Shown here one piece after another: positions 1-9,075 of a DNA stretch of 64,000 nucleotides. Numbering within the stretch: the stretch's first letter is position 1; every line of letters begins with the position of its first letter. Origin of the DNA: Kitasatospora arboriphila (lineage in GTDB: Bacteria; Actinomycetota; Actinomycetes; Mycobacteriales; Mycobacteriaceae); assembly GCF_000717275.1 (NCBI RefSeq), contig NZ_JNYV01000001.1:62001-126000 (forward strand). The letters are read 5' to 3'. The notes below the pieces were generated by a model. That model ran no database searches, was not told the origin of the DNA, and worked only from the letters and a program-made list of their open reading frames with translations. The position numbers and the translations under genes are program-made.

Positions 1-356
1 TTTTCCACGCCTGCCCGGTTGTACCAGGATCGGTCGAAGATGGTGATCTCGCCGGGCGCCGGCAGGTGAGCGATGTATCGCTGGTAGTACCACTGGCCGC
101 GCTCGCGGTCGGTGGGTGCGGGCAATGCGGTCACGCGAACAACTCGGGGCGACAGATATTCGGTGATGCGCTTGATCGTGCCACCCTTGCCGGCCGCGTC
201 ACGGCCCTCGAAGATCACGACGACCCGGGTACCGGTGTCCTTCACCCACTCTTGCAACTTCACGAACTCGGATTGCAAGCGGAAGAGTTCGGCCTCGTAG
301 ACATCTTTGGGGATCTTCTGGGCCTTGCTCTTCTTACCGCTGTCCTTCTTTCCCAT
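1..356 (-). CDS. ppk2: Polyphosphate kinase 2 (PPK2) family, N-terminal part only
   Basis: The window edge cuts this gene, leaving the first 118 residues. PPK2 enzymes transfer phosphate between polyphosphate and nucleotides in the cytoplasm. Seen directly: a lysine-rich start, then the PPK2 Walker A loop GRDAAGKGG at residues 51-59 following a VVVIFE strand, then [12 protein letters not shown] and the second family motif [12 protein letters not shown] ending at the edge. ATG at 356 is the only sensible start; the next gene on the same strand ends 67 bases upstream. The missing C-terminus prevents assignment to a PPK2 subclass (ADP, AMP or GDP preferring). Confidence 0.93.
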   Translation of the reverse strand, partial: MGKKDSGKKSKAQKIPKDVYEAELFRLQSEFVKLQEWVKDTGTRVVVIFEGRDAAGKGGTIKRITEYLSPRVVRVTALPAPTDRERGQWYYQRYIAHLPAPGEITIFDRSWYNRAGVE

Positions 357-423
357 GGAGGGAGCCTACTGGGTTGTCAGCGCGTCGTCAGCGATTGTGA
401 ACCACCGGGCTGGACGACCCGCC

Positions 424-1059
424 TCAGGCCTTGTTGCCGGACAACACGAGCGTGCCGCCCAACCCGATCATCATCAATCCACCGGTCACGCTCAACTGTG
501 CCTGCCGCCGGGGTGAATCGGTGAACCATGAGCGGGTGACCGATGCGACCATCGCCCACGCGCTGTCGCAGATCAACCCGATCACGACGAAGACTGCCCC
601 TAGGACGAACATCTGAAATCCGGGGGCGCCTGAGGCAGGTTCGACAAATTGGGGGAGGACCGCTGCCAGGAACACCAGTGCCTTGGGATTGGTGAAGCCG
701 ACCGTGAAGCCCTGTGTGACAACGCGCCTCGTCGTCACTTCGTGGCCGGGACCAGTGCCTGCGTAGATGCGGTGGCGGTGGCGGATCGCTTGGACCCCTA
801 AATAGACCAGGTACACAGCACCGGCTGATTTGATGACCATGAACATGGTTGCGGACGCGGACACCACGGCGCCGATACCCAGCGCGACAGCAACGATCTG
901 AGGGATCAGACCCATCGTGTTGCCGAGCACGCTCAGGAGTCCGACTCGCCTGCCATAGGCGATCGAACGTCCGACGACAAAGAGCACACTGGGCCCCGGA
1001 ACCGCTATCAGCACAACTGCGGCGACGATGAACGCGAGCAGATTGGGTAGAGGAACCAT
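424..1059 (-). CDS. LysE/RhtB family amino-acid exporter
   Basis: A 211-residue inner-membrane protein of the length normal for LysE/RhtB exporters, which expel amino acids or related small molecules. Hydrophobic segments span the whole chain. The first helix is followed by the family signature PGPSVLFVVGRSIAYG (residues about 21-36), and there is a GFTNPKALVFLAAVLPQFV motif near residue 125, both typical of the family. It starts with ATG at 1059 and faces away from the luciferase-like gene, with 115 bases between them. The substrate cannot be read from sequence. Confidence 0.9.
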   Translation of the reverse strand: MVPLPNLLAFIVAAVVLIAVPGPSVLFVVGRSIAYGRRVGLLSVLGNTMGLIPQIVAVALGIGAVVSASATMFMVIKSAGAVYLVYLGVQAIRHRHRIYAGTGPGHEVTTRRVVTQGFTVGFTNPKALVFLAAVLPQFVEPASGAPGFQMFVLGAVFVVIGLICDSAWAMVASVTRSWFTDSPRRQAQLSVTGGLMMIGLGGTLVLSGNKA

Positions 1060-1174
1060 CGTTTCACTGAACCACCGATGTCAACCCGTTGGCAGGCGCG
1101 TTCGAAAGGCCGCGGGAATCTTCGGAGCCGTGATGTGGTTGCCCACGTGACCGCGAAGGAAGAAGGACACCTCG

Positions 1175-2230
1175 ATGCCCAAACCAAAATCGTCGGCCGT
1201 GGAACTCGGCCTGGACACATTCGGCGATCGCACTGCCGGTCCGGATGGTGAACCACTCTTGTACGACCAGGTCATCCGTGATGTGGTCGCAGAAGGGGTT
1301 CTCGCCGACAGGGTGGGCTTGGACTTTTTCGGTGTCGGTGAGCATCACCGCGAGGATTTTGCCGTCTCGGCGCCTGAGGTGGTCTTGGCCGCAATTGCGG
1401 CCAAGACAGATTCCATCCGCCTGGGAACAGCTGTGACCGTACTGAGCTCAGATGATCCGATCCGCGTGTACCAGCGCTTCGCTACTCTCGACGCGATCTC
1501 TGGTGGCCGGGCGGAGGTCATCCTGGGGCGCGGCTCGTTCACCGAATCGTTCCCGTTGTTCGGCTACGACCTCGCGCAGTACGAGGAGTTGTTCTCCGAG
1601 AAACTGGACCTGTTCGCCGAGCTGCGATCAGAGGGCCCGATCACCTGGAACGGTGGCCACCGGGCGCCCTTGACCGGCCAGGAGGTGTTTCCGAAAACCG
1701 CGAAGGGAGGGTTGACCACCTGGATCGGTGTCGGTGGCTCGCCGGAGTCGGTGGTACGCGCGGCGCGATACGGAATACCGTTGGTGCTGGCCATCATCGG
1801 CGGTGAACCGGCCCGGTTCGAACCGTTCGTCGACCTCTACCATCGGGCGCTGACCGAGTTCGGACACACCGAGCTGCCGGTGGCAATGCACTCGCCGGGT
1901 CATGTCTCCGACAGTGACGAACAGGCCCGTGAAGAACTGTGGCCCCACTACCGCGATCAGATGAATCGGATAGGCCGGGAACGAGGATGGCCGGCCACGA
2001 CACGTGGTCAGTTCGAGCAGGCGGCAGGCCCCGACGGTTCGTTGTATGTGGGTTCCCCGGACACCGTGGCTGCGAAGATCATTCAGAATGTGCGGGCACT
2101 GAAGGTCGCCCGTTTCGACATGAAGTACGGCAACGGCACCCTGTCCCATGAAGCCAAGATGCGAAGCATCGAACTGTACGGCCAGAAGGTGGCCCCGATT
2201 GTTCGCGAGGCCTTGTCTGATCAGAGGTAA
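1175..2230 (+). CDS. LLM-class flavin-dependent oxidoreductase
   Basis: A 351-residue luciferase-like monooxygenase (TIM barrel that uses FMN or F420). The family features are visible: an N-terminal ELGLDTFGD strand, GVGEHHREDFAVSAPEVVLAAIA, the RLGTAVTVLSSDDPIRVYQRFATLDAISGGR segment in pieces typical of the family, and a late GSPDTVAAKI motif. The ATG at 1175 follows a purine-rich GAAGGAAGAAGGA stretch. It is monocistronic and divergent from the LysE gene. Such proteins range from F420 enzymes to alkanal monooxygenases, so substrate and cofactor remain open. Confidence 0.9.
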   Translation: MPKPKSSAVELGLDTFGDRTAGPDGEPLLYDQVIRDVVAEGVLADRVGLDFFGVGEHHREDFAVSAPEVVLAAIAAKTDSIRLGTAVTVLSSDDPIRVYQRFATLDAISGGRAEVILGRGSFTESFPLFGYDLAQYEELFSEKLDLFAELRSEGPITWNGGHRAPLTGQEVFPKTAKGGLTTWIGVGGSPESVVRAARYGIPLVLAIIGGEPARFEPFVDLYHRALTEFGHTELPVAMHSPGHVSDSDEQAREELWPHYRDQMNRIGRERGWPATTRGQFEQAAGPDGSLYVGSPDTVAAKIIQNVRALKVARFDMKYGNGTLSHEAKMRSIELYGQKVAPIVREALSDQR

Positions 2231-2283
2231 AGTCCCGCGGTGTAATCGTCGCGAGCAGTGCGGCGCACCGTAGGAGGCAAGAC

Positions 2284-3429
2284 GTGGCGAGCAGTTCCGG
2301 TCCCGCAGCGGTCACGTGCCGCACCGAGTACCGCAGTACGACTCACGAACGGCTCGCAACAGCTGCGAGCGCGCTCGTGATCGCATCACTGCTGGAGCTG
2401 GTCGCACTGACGATCGCCGATGCCCCGCCCATGACCACCGGTCTCATCGTCATCGTGACATTGGGGCTGGGTCTGTTGCTGGCGGCGTTGGGCCGCATCC
2501 GTGACCTGCCCGCCGTGACGATCACTGTGGACGATGAGATGGTCCACTTCGGCAATGCCGACTCAGCGCTGCACTCCTTTCCGCTCGACTCGCTGCTGTC
2601 GGTCAAACAGAGTTCGGAGCTGGCAACCGACACATCCGTCACCCGGTCGGCGCGCGCTGATCAGTTCCACGTCCGAGGCTGCCGGTACCTGCGTCTGCGG
2701 TTCGCGAGCAACCCGGATCAGGAGTGGCAGATCGCGGCGATCGAGTCGGACCCGGCCGCGGCAGAGGTGATCGCCCGCCTCCGCGCCCATCAGCCTGCCA
2801 AGCGCACGGTCAGGGTGGGTAAGGCCACAGGTGCCCTCGCCAAACCCGCAGCGGCAGAGCCGGGTTATCAACCTGCACAGCCCCCGCCCGGCCGGTTGAT
2901 CCCGCGCATCGCAAATGCCGACAGCGAGGAAGCCGCAAAACGGTTGTGGCAGGCGGCAATCAAACAACACGATGATGTGCTGGCGGACTACGCCCAGTAC
3001 GAACTCGAGCCCGAACTGCTCATCCGGTTCCCGGCCGTCACCGACGTGTCGGTCGACACCGTGGAAATCTTCCATACGAGATTGAGCCGCGCCCAAGAGC
3101 TGCGCACCGATACGTTCCCGGTCAACATCGACCGTGCCGACGAGTATCAGCAGGCAGTCATCGACCTGCGCAAGGCGTGGGTCGAGTGTGAGAAGTACGG
3201 GCGCGCAGTGGGTACCGGGTTACTCGAGGTGAACGACCAGAAAGAACTCACCGTCGCGCTCTCACTGCTGGAGAATGCGCGAAACGTCCAGGGAGAGCAG
3301 CAGGCCGAATACCTCGACCAGATCAGGCAGATCGTCACCGACCTGACCGACCGCGGCAGCCTTCATCCACAGCCGCAGGCGATGGAGGAAATCGATGCGG
3401 GACGGCGAAGGGCTCTCGAAGCCGAATAG
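2284..3429 (+). CDS. Hypothetical membrane-anchored protein
   Basis: I do not recognise this 381-residue protein. The GTG start at 2284 is supported by a GGAGG ribosome site ten bases upstream. Two hydrophobic helices at about residues 25-45 and 52-68 form a hairpin, after which comes a PH-like or DUF-type beta segment (ITVDDEMVHFGNAD, then FPLDSLLSV), a proline-rich linker near residues 195-215, and a highly charged helical C-terminus. It reads like a small membrane protein with a cytoplasmic domain. It is convergent with the membrane protein gene that ends 24 bases further on. Confidence 0.75.
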   Translation: MASSSGPAAVTCRTEYRSTTHERLATAASALVIASLLELVALTIADAPPMTTGLIVIVTLGLGLLLAALGRIRDLPAVTITVDDEMVHFGNADSALHSFPLDSLLSVKQSSELATDTSVTRSARADQFHVRGCRYLRLRFASNPDQEWQIAAIESDPAAAEVIARLRAHQPAKRTVRVGKATGALAKPAAAEPGYQPAQPPPGRLIPRIANADSEEAAKRLWQAAIKQHDDVLADYAQYELEPELLIRFPAVTDVSVDTVEIFHTRLSRAQELRTDTFPVNIDRADEYQQAVIDLRKAWVECEKYGRAVGTGLLEVNDQKELTVALSLLENARNVQGEQQAEYLDQIRQIVTDLTDRGSLHPQPQAMEEIDAGRRRALEAE

Positions 3430-3453
3430 ATGGGGCGGGTAACGAGGCCCTGA

Positions 3454-5022
3454 TCAGTTCGGGGCGATGTACTGGCCGTCGAGCGAATAGATTTCTTCGG
3501 TCGGATCCGGGCCGACCTCGATGGTGATGACGGTCTGATAGTCATCCAGTACATAACGATACGAGGCCTCGATGTCGACAAGATCGCGGTCGAATGTGTC
3601 GACATTCCCACGCCTCATTGCGTCATTGCGCACCTGCTCAAATGTTGACGCGGGCACGTCGGTGAAAGCAATCGACCCGGTGCGAAGTCGCCCGGTCTTG
3701 TTGTCGCCGTAGATTCGCAACGAAGGAAAGTGGCCGGGTGCGCGGCTCAGCGATCCGCTCGATTTGAGGTCGGTGTACTCCACGAGTACTCCGCCGGAAT
3801 TCTGTATGTCTCCGGCCGAGATCCTCGCCGAGTCCGGATCCCCACGGATCTCGAACCGATTGACGATCGGTTCGTTCGCAGGGATACCGGCCTCGGCCAT
3901 CATCTCCGCAGCAAGAGTTACCGAACTCTGGAAGTCCCCGGGGTTGAACCACGTGGCGACAACGCCCTCGGTGTTCGCCTGAATCTCGACCCTGTTTTCG
4001 GTCTCTTCGCCGAATGCCGCTGTAGCAAGTACGGGTTCATTGTCGTCGGATCGCTGGACGGTCATCGACTGGAATTGGCGAGATTCCTCGGGTATGGACA
4101 TGTTCATCTGGTCGCGGATCACAGTGAACTGCATCTTCTCCAGGTCATCGGCCCGGAACGTCCTCGGGTCTCGCGAATCCGTCGGGTTTGGGTCCGGTCC
4201 GGTCCACTTCCCGCTCGACGCCGAATAACTGATGTCTAGACTCTGCCCAGTCGCCCGGTCGAGCACGGAGGCATTGTCATATCCGTCTTTGGTGATGTTC
4301 AGATCCAGGATGCTGTTCTCGGCACCTGGCCCCAGAGTTTGAATGTGGCTCAACAGATTGGCCACCTGCTTCTGCGGGTCGTAGCTCGGATCACTGTCTT
4401 CTGAGGCTGACGGAAGCCCCGCATCCGGCAGTGACACCGAGATGTGCCATGCGTCGCCGACACCGACGAACAGTGCAACCGCCACGAGGACGATGATCAG
4501 AGGTTGCAGCAGCGTGGAGTTCGGCGGGTGGTTCCCGAACTCTGTGGCCTTACCTGGCGCGATACCTATGTCGTAGGACAGCGAGGTGTCGGGACGAGGC
4601 GGGATCAGGGCAGAGGGAAGTGTGGTGTCGGCGTCCTGCAGGACGGTTGCGGCGACCGGCTTGGGCATTGCCGTCAGCCAACGCGCGCGATAGTCGGTGT
4701 CATTGGGCGGTGAGATGGTCGCCGTCACAAGTGTGGGCTGCACATCCGACGCGTCGAGGCTCGATCTGGTCAGTGCCTCGATTGTCACCGGGATCTGTTT
4801 GCGGGACTGGCCTGCTCTCAGCATTCCGTCGATCCGGCGGGGACGCGGTGAGATGACGAGTGCAGTGATCACCAGGGGGACGCCCACCAAGAGGGAGACG
4901 AGCCAGTTGTTGTATGCGCCGAGACCGACCGCGCATCCCAGCACCGCGCCGGCGATCGCCGCGCGGACCGCGAACCTGACTGTCGGCGATTTGATCCGAT
5001 CGGAACCGCGATCCGAGCTCAT
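3454..5022 (-). CDS. Hypothetical multi-domain membrane protein
   Basis: A 522-residue protein of unknown function. An ATG at 5022 sits behind a good GGAGGTG site and is preferred over longer upstream in-frame starts, which run into the secA2 leader. Near the N-terminus there is a hydrophobic pair (about residues 18-58), then a soluble stretch of about 100 residues, then a third helix rich in valine (QPLIIVLVAVALFVGVGDAW) and a long extracytoplasmic C-terminal part ending in EEIYSLDGQYIAPN. This suggests an envelope protein with a roughly 330-residue outer domain. It is divergent from secA2 and convergent with the preceding hypothetical gene. Confidence 0.78.
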   Translation of the reverse strand: MSSDRGSDRIKSPTVRFAVRAAIAGAVLGCAVGLGAYNNWLVSLLVGVPLVITALVISPRPRRIDGMLRAGQSRKQIPVTIEALTRSSLDASDVQPTLVTATISPPNDTDYRARWLTAMPKPVAATVLQDADTTLPSALIPPRPDTSLSYDIGIAPGKATEFGNHPPNSTLLQPLIIVLVAVALFVGVGDAWHISVSLPDAGLPSASEDSDPSYDPQKQVANLLSHIQTLGPGAENSILDLNITKDGYDNASVLDRATGQSLDISYSASSGKWTGPDPNPTDSRDPRTFRADDLEKMQFTVIRDQMNMSIPEESRQFQSMTVQRSDDNEPVLATAAFGEETENRVEIQANTEGVVATWFNPGDFQSSVTLAAEMMAEAGIPANEPIVNRFEIRGDPDSARISAGDIQNSGGVLVEYTDLKSSGSLSRAPGHFPSLRIYGDNKTGRLRTGSIAFTDVPASTFEQVRNDAMRRGNVDTFDRDLVDIEASYRYVLDDYQTVITIEVGPDPTEEIYSLDGQYIAPN

Positions 5023-5101
5023 TGGCCACCTCCGGGACGGAATCATATTGCTCCCGTGACCAGCGCGAAAGTGGCAGAGTCTGATCGCTCGCCGAAGCCT
5101 G

Positions 5102-5139
5102 CCGCGTACGGTATCCCGCGGACGCACTCCGCGTACGGT
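5102..5139 (+). repeat. 11-bp direct repeat in the secA2 leader
   Basis: CCGCGTACGGT occurs at 5102-5112 and again at 5129-5139, starts 27 bases apart, in the intergenic region just before secA2. Each copy ends in TACGGT, which fits the loose actinobacterial -10 pattern TANNNT. The copies could be tandem promoters or a regulator site; nothing else in the sequence decides. Confidence 0.4.
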
Positions 5140-5179
5140 GGAGCACGGCACTTTTGCAGATGGACGGGAGTACGGCTCG

Positions 5180-7618
5180 GTGGGAAAGCTCACGAACAAC
5201 ATGTGGCGACTGCTGGGAGCGCAGTCTTCGCGCAACCAGTCGAAGTCTCTGACCTTGATCAAGAAGTCCGGTGACCATGATTCATGGGCGGCGGAGCTGA
5301 GCGACGAGAACTTCGCCACGGAGGCGGAGAAGCTCGACATCACCGATCCCGAGGGCGAGGACCGCGCCCGTTTCCTGGCCCTGGTCCGTGAAGCGGGAGA
5401 TCGGGCGCTGGACATGCGGCCGTTCGACGTACAGCTGCAGGGTGCGCTTCGGCTGCTCGAGGGCGACATCATCGAGATGGCCACGGGTGAGGGCAAGACG
5501 TTGGCCGGTGCAATCGCCGCGATCGGTTATGTGCTGCAGGGTCATCGGGTGCACGTGGTCTCGGTGAACGACTACCTCGCCACTCGTGACGCCGAGTGGA
5601 TGAAGCCTCTGTTCGACCAATTCGCCATCTCGTCGTCGGCGGTGTCTGAGAACTCCACGCGCGAGGAGCGCAAGGCTGCCTACGACACCGACATCACCTA
5701 CGGTTCGGTCAACGAGGTGGGCTTCGACGTATTGCGTGACCAGCTCGCCACCCGAGCGGAAGACCTCGTATCGCCGAAACCGGACGTGGCGATCATCGAC
5801 GAGGCCGACTCGGTGCTCGTCGACGAAGCGCTGGTGCCGCTGATCCTCGCCGGTGCAACCACCGGCGAAGTGCCCGACAAGCCCATTCACGATGCTGTCG
5901 GCAAGTTGAAGAAGACGCACTACGAAATCGACGCCGAGGGCAGGAACGTCTACCTGACCGACGAGGGTGCGGCGTTCATCGAACAGGAGCTCGGCGGCAT
6001 CAACCTGTACGACGAAGAGCATGTGGGTACCACGCTCGTGCACGTCAACGTGGCGATGCACGCACACATCCTGCTCGAACGCGACGTGCACTACATCGTG
6101 CGCGACGGGGGAGTCCACCTCATCAACGCCTCGCGTGGGCGAGTCGCCCAGCTGCAGCGATGGCCTGATGGCCTGCAGGCAGCTGTCGAGCTGAAAGAAG
6201 GCCTGGCGCAGACCGATTCGGGCGAGGTGATCGACACCATCACCGTTCAGGCGCTGATCGGGCGTTACCCGAAGGTGTGCGGGATGACCGGTACGGCGCT
6301 GGCGGCCGGTGAGCAATTCCGGCAGTTCTATCACCTGGCCGTGTCGCAGATCCCGCCCAACACAAAGAACATCCGTGTCGACGAGGTGGACCGCGTCTAC
6401 GACACGAAGGCCAACAAGGCCGAAGCCGTCGTCGAGTTCGTCAAGGAAATCCACGAAACCGGGCAGCCGATCCTGATCGGTACGCACGACGTCGCGGAGT
6501 CTGAAGAGCTCGCCCACCTCCTCGGCCGGGCCGGTGTGCAGAGCGTGGTCCTCAACGCCAAGAACGATGCCGAAGAAGCCAAGATCATTGCCGAGGCCGG
6601 TGCCAAGAATGCCGTCACCGTGTCGACTCAGATGGCCGGGCGAGGCACCGACATCAAGCTCGGCGGCTCCGCAGGCCAGAAGGACGGCGAATCGACGTCC
6701 GAGCGGGACGAAGTGGTCGAACTCGGCGGACTGTGCGTGGTCGGTACCGGTCGCCACGACACCGAACGACTCGACAACCAGTTGCGCGGCCGGGCTGGGC
6801 GACAAGGGGATCCGGGCCGCTCGGTGTTCTTCTCGAGCGTGGAGGATCCCGTTGTCACGCGCAACCTCACCCTCAAACGCGACCCGGTCAGTTCGTCCGA
6901 GGACGGGTCGCTGGGCTCCAAGGGTGTTGACCTGATCGAGCAAGCACAGCGGGTGGCCGAAGGCGTCATGCTCGAGCTGCATGCGAACACCTGGCGATAC
7001 AACCAACTGGTGAACCAGCAACGCAACATCGTGATCGCTCGGCGCATGAAGCTGCTGACAACCGACACCGCTCTCACAGAGCTGAAGGACCTGGAAAACG
7101 AGCGGTACCGCCAACTGACCGGAGACCTCCCCGAGCCGGCCGAAACAGCCGATTCGGACAAAGCTCCCGATACGAAGTCGGTGGACGACGAACCTGCTGA
7201 GACCGCTGTCGAGTCCAACTCCTCGGTGCCGGTCGAGAAAGCCGAGCCCGTCCCCGTGGCCGTCCTCGAGCAGGCCGCACGCGAGATCATGCTGTTCCAT
7301 CTCGATCGCGCATGGGCCGACCATCTCGCACTCGTCTCAGACGTCCGGGCCAGCATCCACCTGCGTTCACTCGGTCGTGAGTCCCCCCTCGACGAGTTCC
7401 ACAAGCTGATCCTCGATGAGTTCGGCAGATTGCCCGGGGAAGCAGTCGACAACGCTCGCAAGACATTCCGTGAAGCTGTCATCACTGCTGACGGTGTCGA
7501 CCTGGAGCAGGCCGACCTCCGCCGCTCGACCACCACATGGACGTACATGGTGCACGACAGCCCGTTCAGCTCCGGTGGCGCAAAGGCGCTCCAGGGCATC
7601 ATCGGCATCTTCCGCTAG
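5180..7618 (+). CDS. secA2: Accessory preprotein translocase ATPase SecA2
   Basis: SecA2 is the second SecA of mycolic-acid bacteria; it drives export of a subset of proteins through SecYEG. The sequence has the Walker A ATGEGKT, the DEAD-box [15 protein letters not shown], the [11 protein letters not shown] segment, and the helicase motif [15 protein letters not shown], and it ends with YMVHDSP-type residues like mycobacterial SecA2. There is no C-terminal zinc tail of SecA1. GTG at 5180 (812 residues) is chosen because a GGGAG sits nine bases upstream and the N-terminus [14 protein letters not shown] lines up with M. tuberculosis SecA2; an in-frame GTG at 5138 would add 14 residues. A Glu/Ala/Pro-rich insert near residues 655-700 ([12 protein letters not shown] onward) is absent from the M. 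tuberculosis protein. Confidence 0.96.
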   Translation: MGKLTNNMWRLLGAQSSRNQSKSLTLIKKSGDHDSWAAELSDENFATEAEKLDITDPEGEDRARFLALVREAGDRALDMRPFDVQLQGALRLLEGDIIEMATGEGKTLAGAIAAIGYVLQGHRVHVVSVNDYLATRDAEWMKPLFDQFAISSSAVSENSTREERKAAYDTDITYGSVNEVGFDVLRDQLATRAEDLVSPKPDVAIIDEADSVLVDEALVPLILAGATTGEVPDKPIHDAVGKLKKTHYEIDAEGRNVYLTDEGAAFIEQELGGINLYDEEHVGTTLVHVNVAMHAHILLERDVHYIVRDGGVHLINASRGRVAQLQRWPDGLQAAVELKEGLAQTDSGEVIDTITVQALIGRYPKVCGMTGTALAAGEQFRQFYHLAVSQIPPNTKNIRVDEVDRVYDTKANKAEAVVEFVKEIHETGQPILIGTHDVAESEELAHLLGRAGVQSVVLNAKNDAEEAKIIAEAGAKNAVTVSTQMAGRGTDIKLGGSAGQKDGESTSERDEVVELGGLCVVGTGRHDTERLDNQLRGRAGRQGDPGRSVFFSSVEDPVVTRNLTLKRDPVSSSEDGSLGSKGVDLIEQAQRVAEGVMLELHANTWRYNQLVNQQRNIVIARRMKLLTTDTALTELKDLENERYRQLTGDLPEPAETADSDKAPDTKSVDDEPAETAVESNSSVPVEKAEPVPVAVLEQAAREIMLFHLDRAWADHLALVSDVRASIHLRSLGRESPLDEFHKLILDEFGRLPGEAVDNARKTFREAVITADGVDLEQADLRRSTTTWTYMVHDSPFSSGGAKALQGIIGIFR

Positions 7619-7681
7619 CGGTCGGGGCGGGCCTGCGCAAGGTGGCCCGCGGGTTCGGTGTCTGGAATGTGTCGGGCCGTT

Positions 7682-7702
7682 CTTGCCGATGCGGCAAGTT
7701 TT
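7682..7702 (+). terminator. Intrinsic terminator after secA2
   Basis: CTTGCCG (7682-7688) and CGGCAAG (7692-7698) form a seven-base stem with a three-base ATG loop, followed directly by TTTT. It lies 63 bases after the secA2 stop and is the right orientation for secA2. A second perfect seven-base hairpin, CAGACGG/CCGTCTG, follows at 7708-7723 without a T run. Confidence 0.65.
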
Positions 7703-7786
7703 CGTGACAGACGGAGCCGTCTGGGCGAGGCTGGCCAGGCAGGCTGTCCGACGTCGCGGATGGCCGGACAAACGGAGGAACCGGCC

Positions 7787-8296
7787 ATGGGGACCACGAG
7801 CTCGTCCGGTCGCGTCAGGCGTCGTCGAGACACGCCGCCGCCCCGGACCGGTAGCAGCGAAGTAGAGGTACTCAGAGGATTTCTCGACTACTTGAGGACG
7901 TCGATTGTCGCGAAGGTGGAAGGCGCTCCCGAACCGCAGGTGCGGACGGCCGCGGTGCCTTCTGGAACGAACCTGCTCGGCCTGCTGAACCATCTCGTCC
8001 ATGTCGAACGGGCGACATTCCTCGGCGAGACGGTCACCAGGTGGCAGTCGACCTTCACCGCCGAGGCGTCCGACAGCGTCGATGACGTGATCGCCAGGTA
8101 CCGGCAGGCCGTCGAGTCGGCGAACGATGTCCTCGACGGCTGTGCCGATCTCGCGGCGCGTCTGCCACATTCGGCGCCGGGACGTCCTGCGCCAAGCGTT
8201 CGTTAGGCTCTGACCCACATGATCGAGGAGACGGGCCGCCACGCCGGGCACGCCGACATCTTGCGCGAGCTGATCGACGGTCAGACCGGGCGCTGA
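7787..8296 (+). pseudogene. DinB/DUF664 family protein, interrupted by one in-frame TAG
   Basis: ATG at 7787 has a GGAGG site. The frame reads EVEVLRGFLDYLRTSIV, SGTNLLGLLNHLVHVERATFLGE and so on, which is the DUF664 branch of the DinB superfamily (thiol- or metal-dependent helical bundle enzymes). Translation stops at TAG 8204-8206 after 139 residues. In the same frame, directly after that stop, the missing family ending continues: ALTHMIEETGRHAGHADILR, then ELIDGQTGR and a TGA at 8294-8296. Family members have tryptophan where the TAG is, so a TGG-to-TAG change is the simplest cause. The lost part holds the HxxxH pair expected to bind metal. Read through, it would be 169 residues, normal for the family. 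A sequencing error is the main alternative. Confidence 0.8.
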
Positions 8297-8371
8297 GACG
8301 ACGAGCGCAGACACCGAGGCGCCGGACAACCGCGAAACGCCGAATGCGGCGGATGTGACAGGGTAGTTCGC

Positions 8372-9004
8372 ATGGAGGAGAGCGGCCCGGAACCGGTTGT
8401 GGAAACGAACCGGATATTCACCGTTCCGAACTTGCTCAGCGCCGTTCGGCTCGTGATGGTGCCGGTGTTCCTCTGGGTTCTGCTCGCGAAGGAAGCCGAC
8501 GGCTGGGCGTTCGCGATCTTGTTCTTCGCGGGGCTGTCCGACTGGGCGGACGGCAAGATAGCCCGGCTGATGAACCAATCGTCCAGATTGGGCGCTCTCC
8601 TCGATCCCGCGGCCGATCGGCTCTACATGCTGGTCATACCGATCGGCCTGGCGATCCGCGGGATCATGCCGTGGTGGCTGATCGGTGTACTCATCGGCCG
8701 GGACGTCCTCTTGCTGGCGAGCGCGCCCCTGCTGCGCAGCCGCGGCCTCACGGCCCTGCCCGTGATCTACATCGGCAAGGCAGCGACGTTCGCGCTGATG
8801 TACGGGTTCCCGATGATCCTTGCCGGGCAACTCGATTCGGTCATAGGCGACATCTTCTATCCCTGTGGATGGGCCTTCATGATCTGGGGTACGGGCATGT
8901 ACCTGTGGTCGTTTGTCCTCTACTGGATACAGGTGGTGCAGGTGATGCGCACGATGCCGCCCGTGCATCACGCGAAAAGCTCACCGGACAACTCGCCCCG
9001 GTGA
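8372..9004 (+). CDS. CDP-alcohol phosphatidyltransferase (PgsA2/PgsA3-like)
   Basis: This 210-residue inner-membrane enzyme joins a CDP-activated diacylglycerol to an alcohol in phospholipid synthesis. The CDP-alcohol signature is complete: SDWADGKIAR followed by GALLDPAADR, giving the D-x2-D-G-x2-A-R-x8-G-x3-D-x3-D pattern at about residues 55-77. Several hydrophobic helices surround it. It matches the position of M. tuberculosis Rv1822, but the alcohol acceptor (glycerol phosphate, or cardiolipin-type) is not certain. The gene is downstream of secA2 with the broken DUF664 gene between them. Confidence 0.9.
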   Translation: MEESGPEPVVETNRIFTVPNLLSAVRLVMVPVFLWVLLAKEADGWAFAILFFAGLSDWADGKIARLMNQSSRLGALLDPAADRLYMLVIPIGLAIRGIMPWWLIGVLIGRDVLLLASAPLLRSRGLTALPVIYIGKAATFALMYGFPMILAGQLDSVIGDIFYPCGWAFMIWGTGMYLWSFVLYWIQVVQVMRTMPPVHHAKSSPDNSPR

Positions 9005-9075
9005 GATGAACACCGATGGTGCGCTAAATTCTCCCTTCAACCCCGAAGCGAATGCTTAACCGGAAGGCGTGACAC

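Noticed and set aside
5282..7324. 680-codon open frame on the minus strand across secA2
   Set aside because: It lies wholly inside secA2 with the bias expected from GC-rich third positions, has no ribosome site and no family similarity.
7367..8971. 534-codon open frame on the minus strand across the secA2 end, the DUF664 gene and pgsA
   Set aside because: It has no recognisable domain, and the plus-strand genes explain the region, including the in-frame stop.
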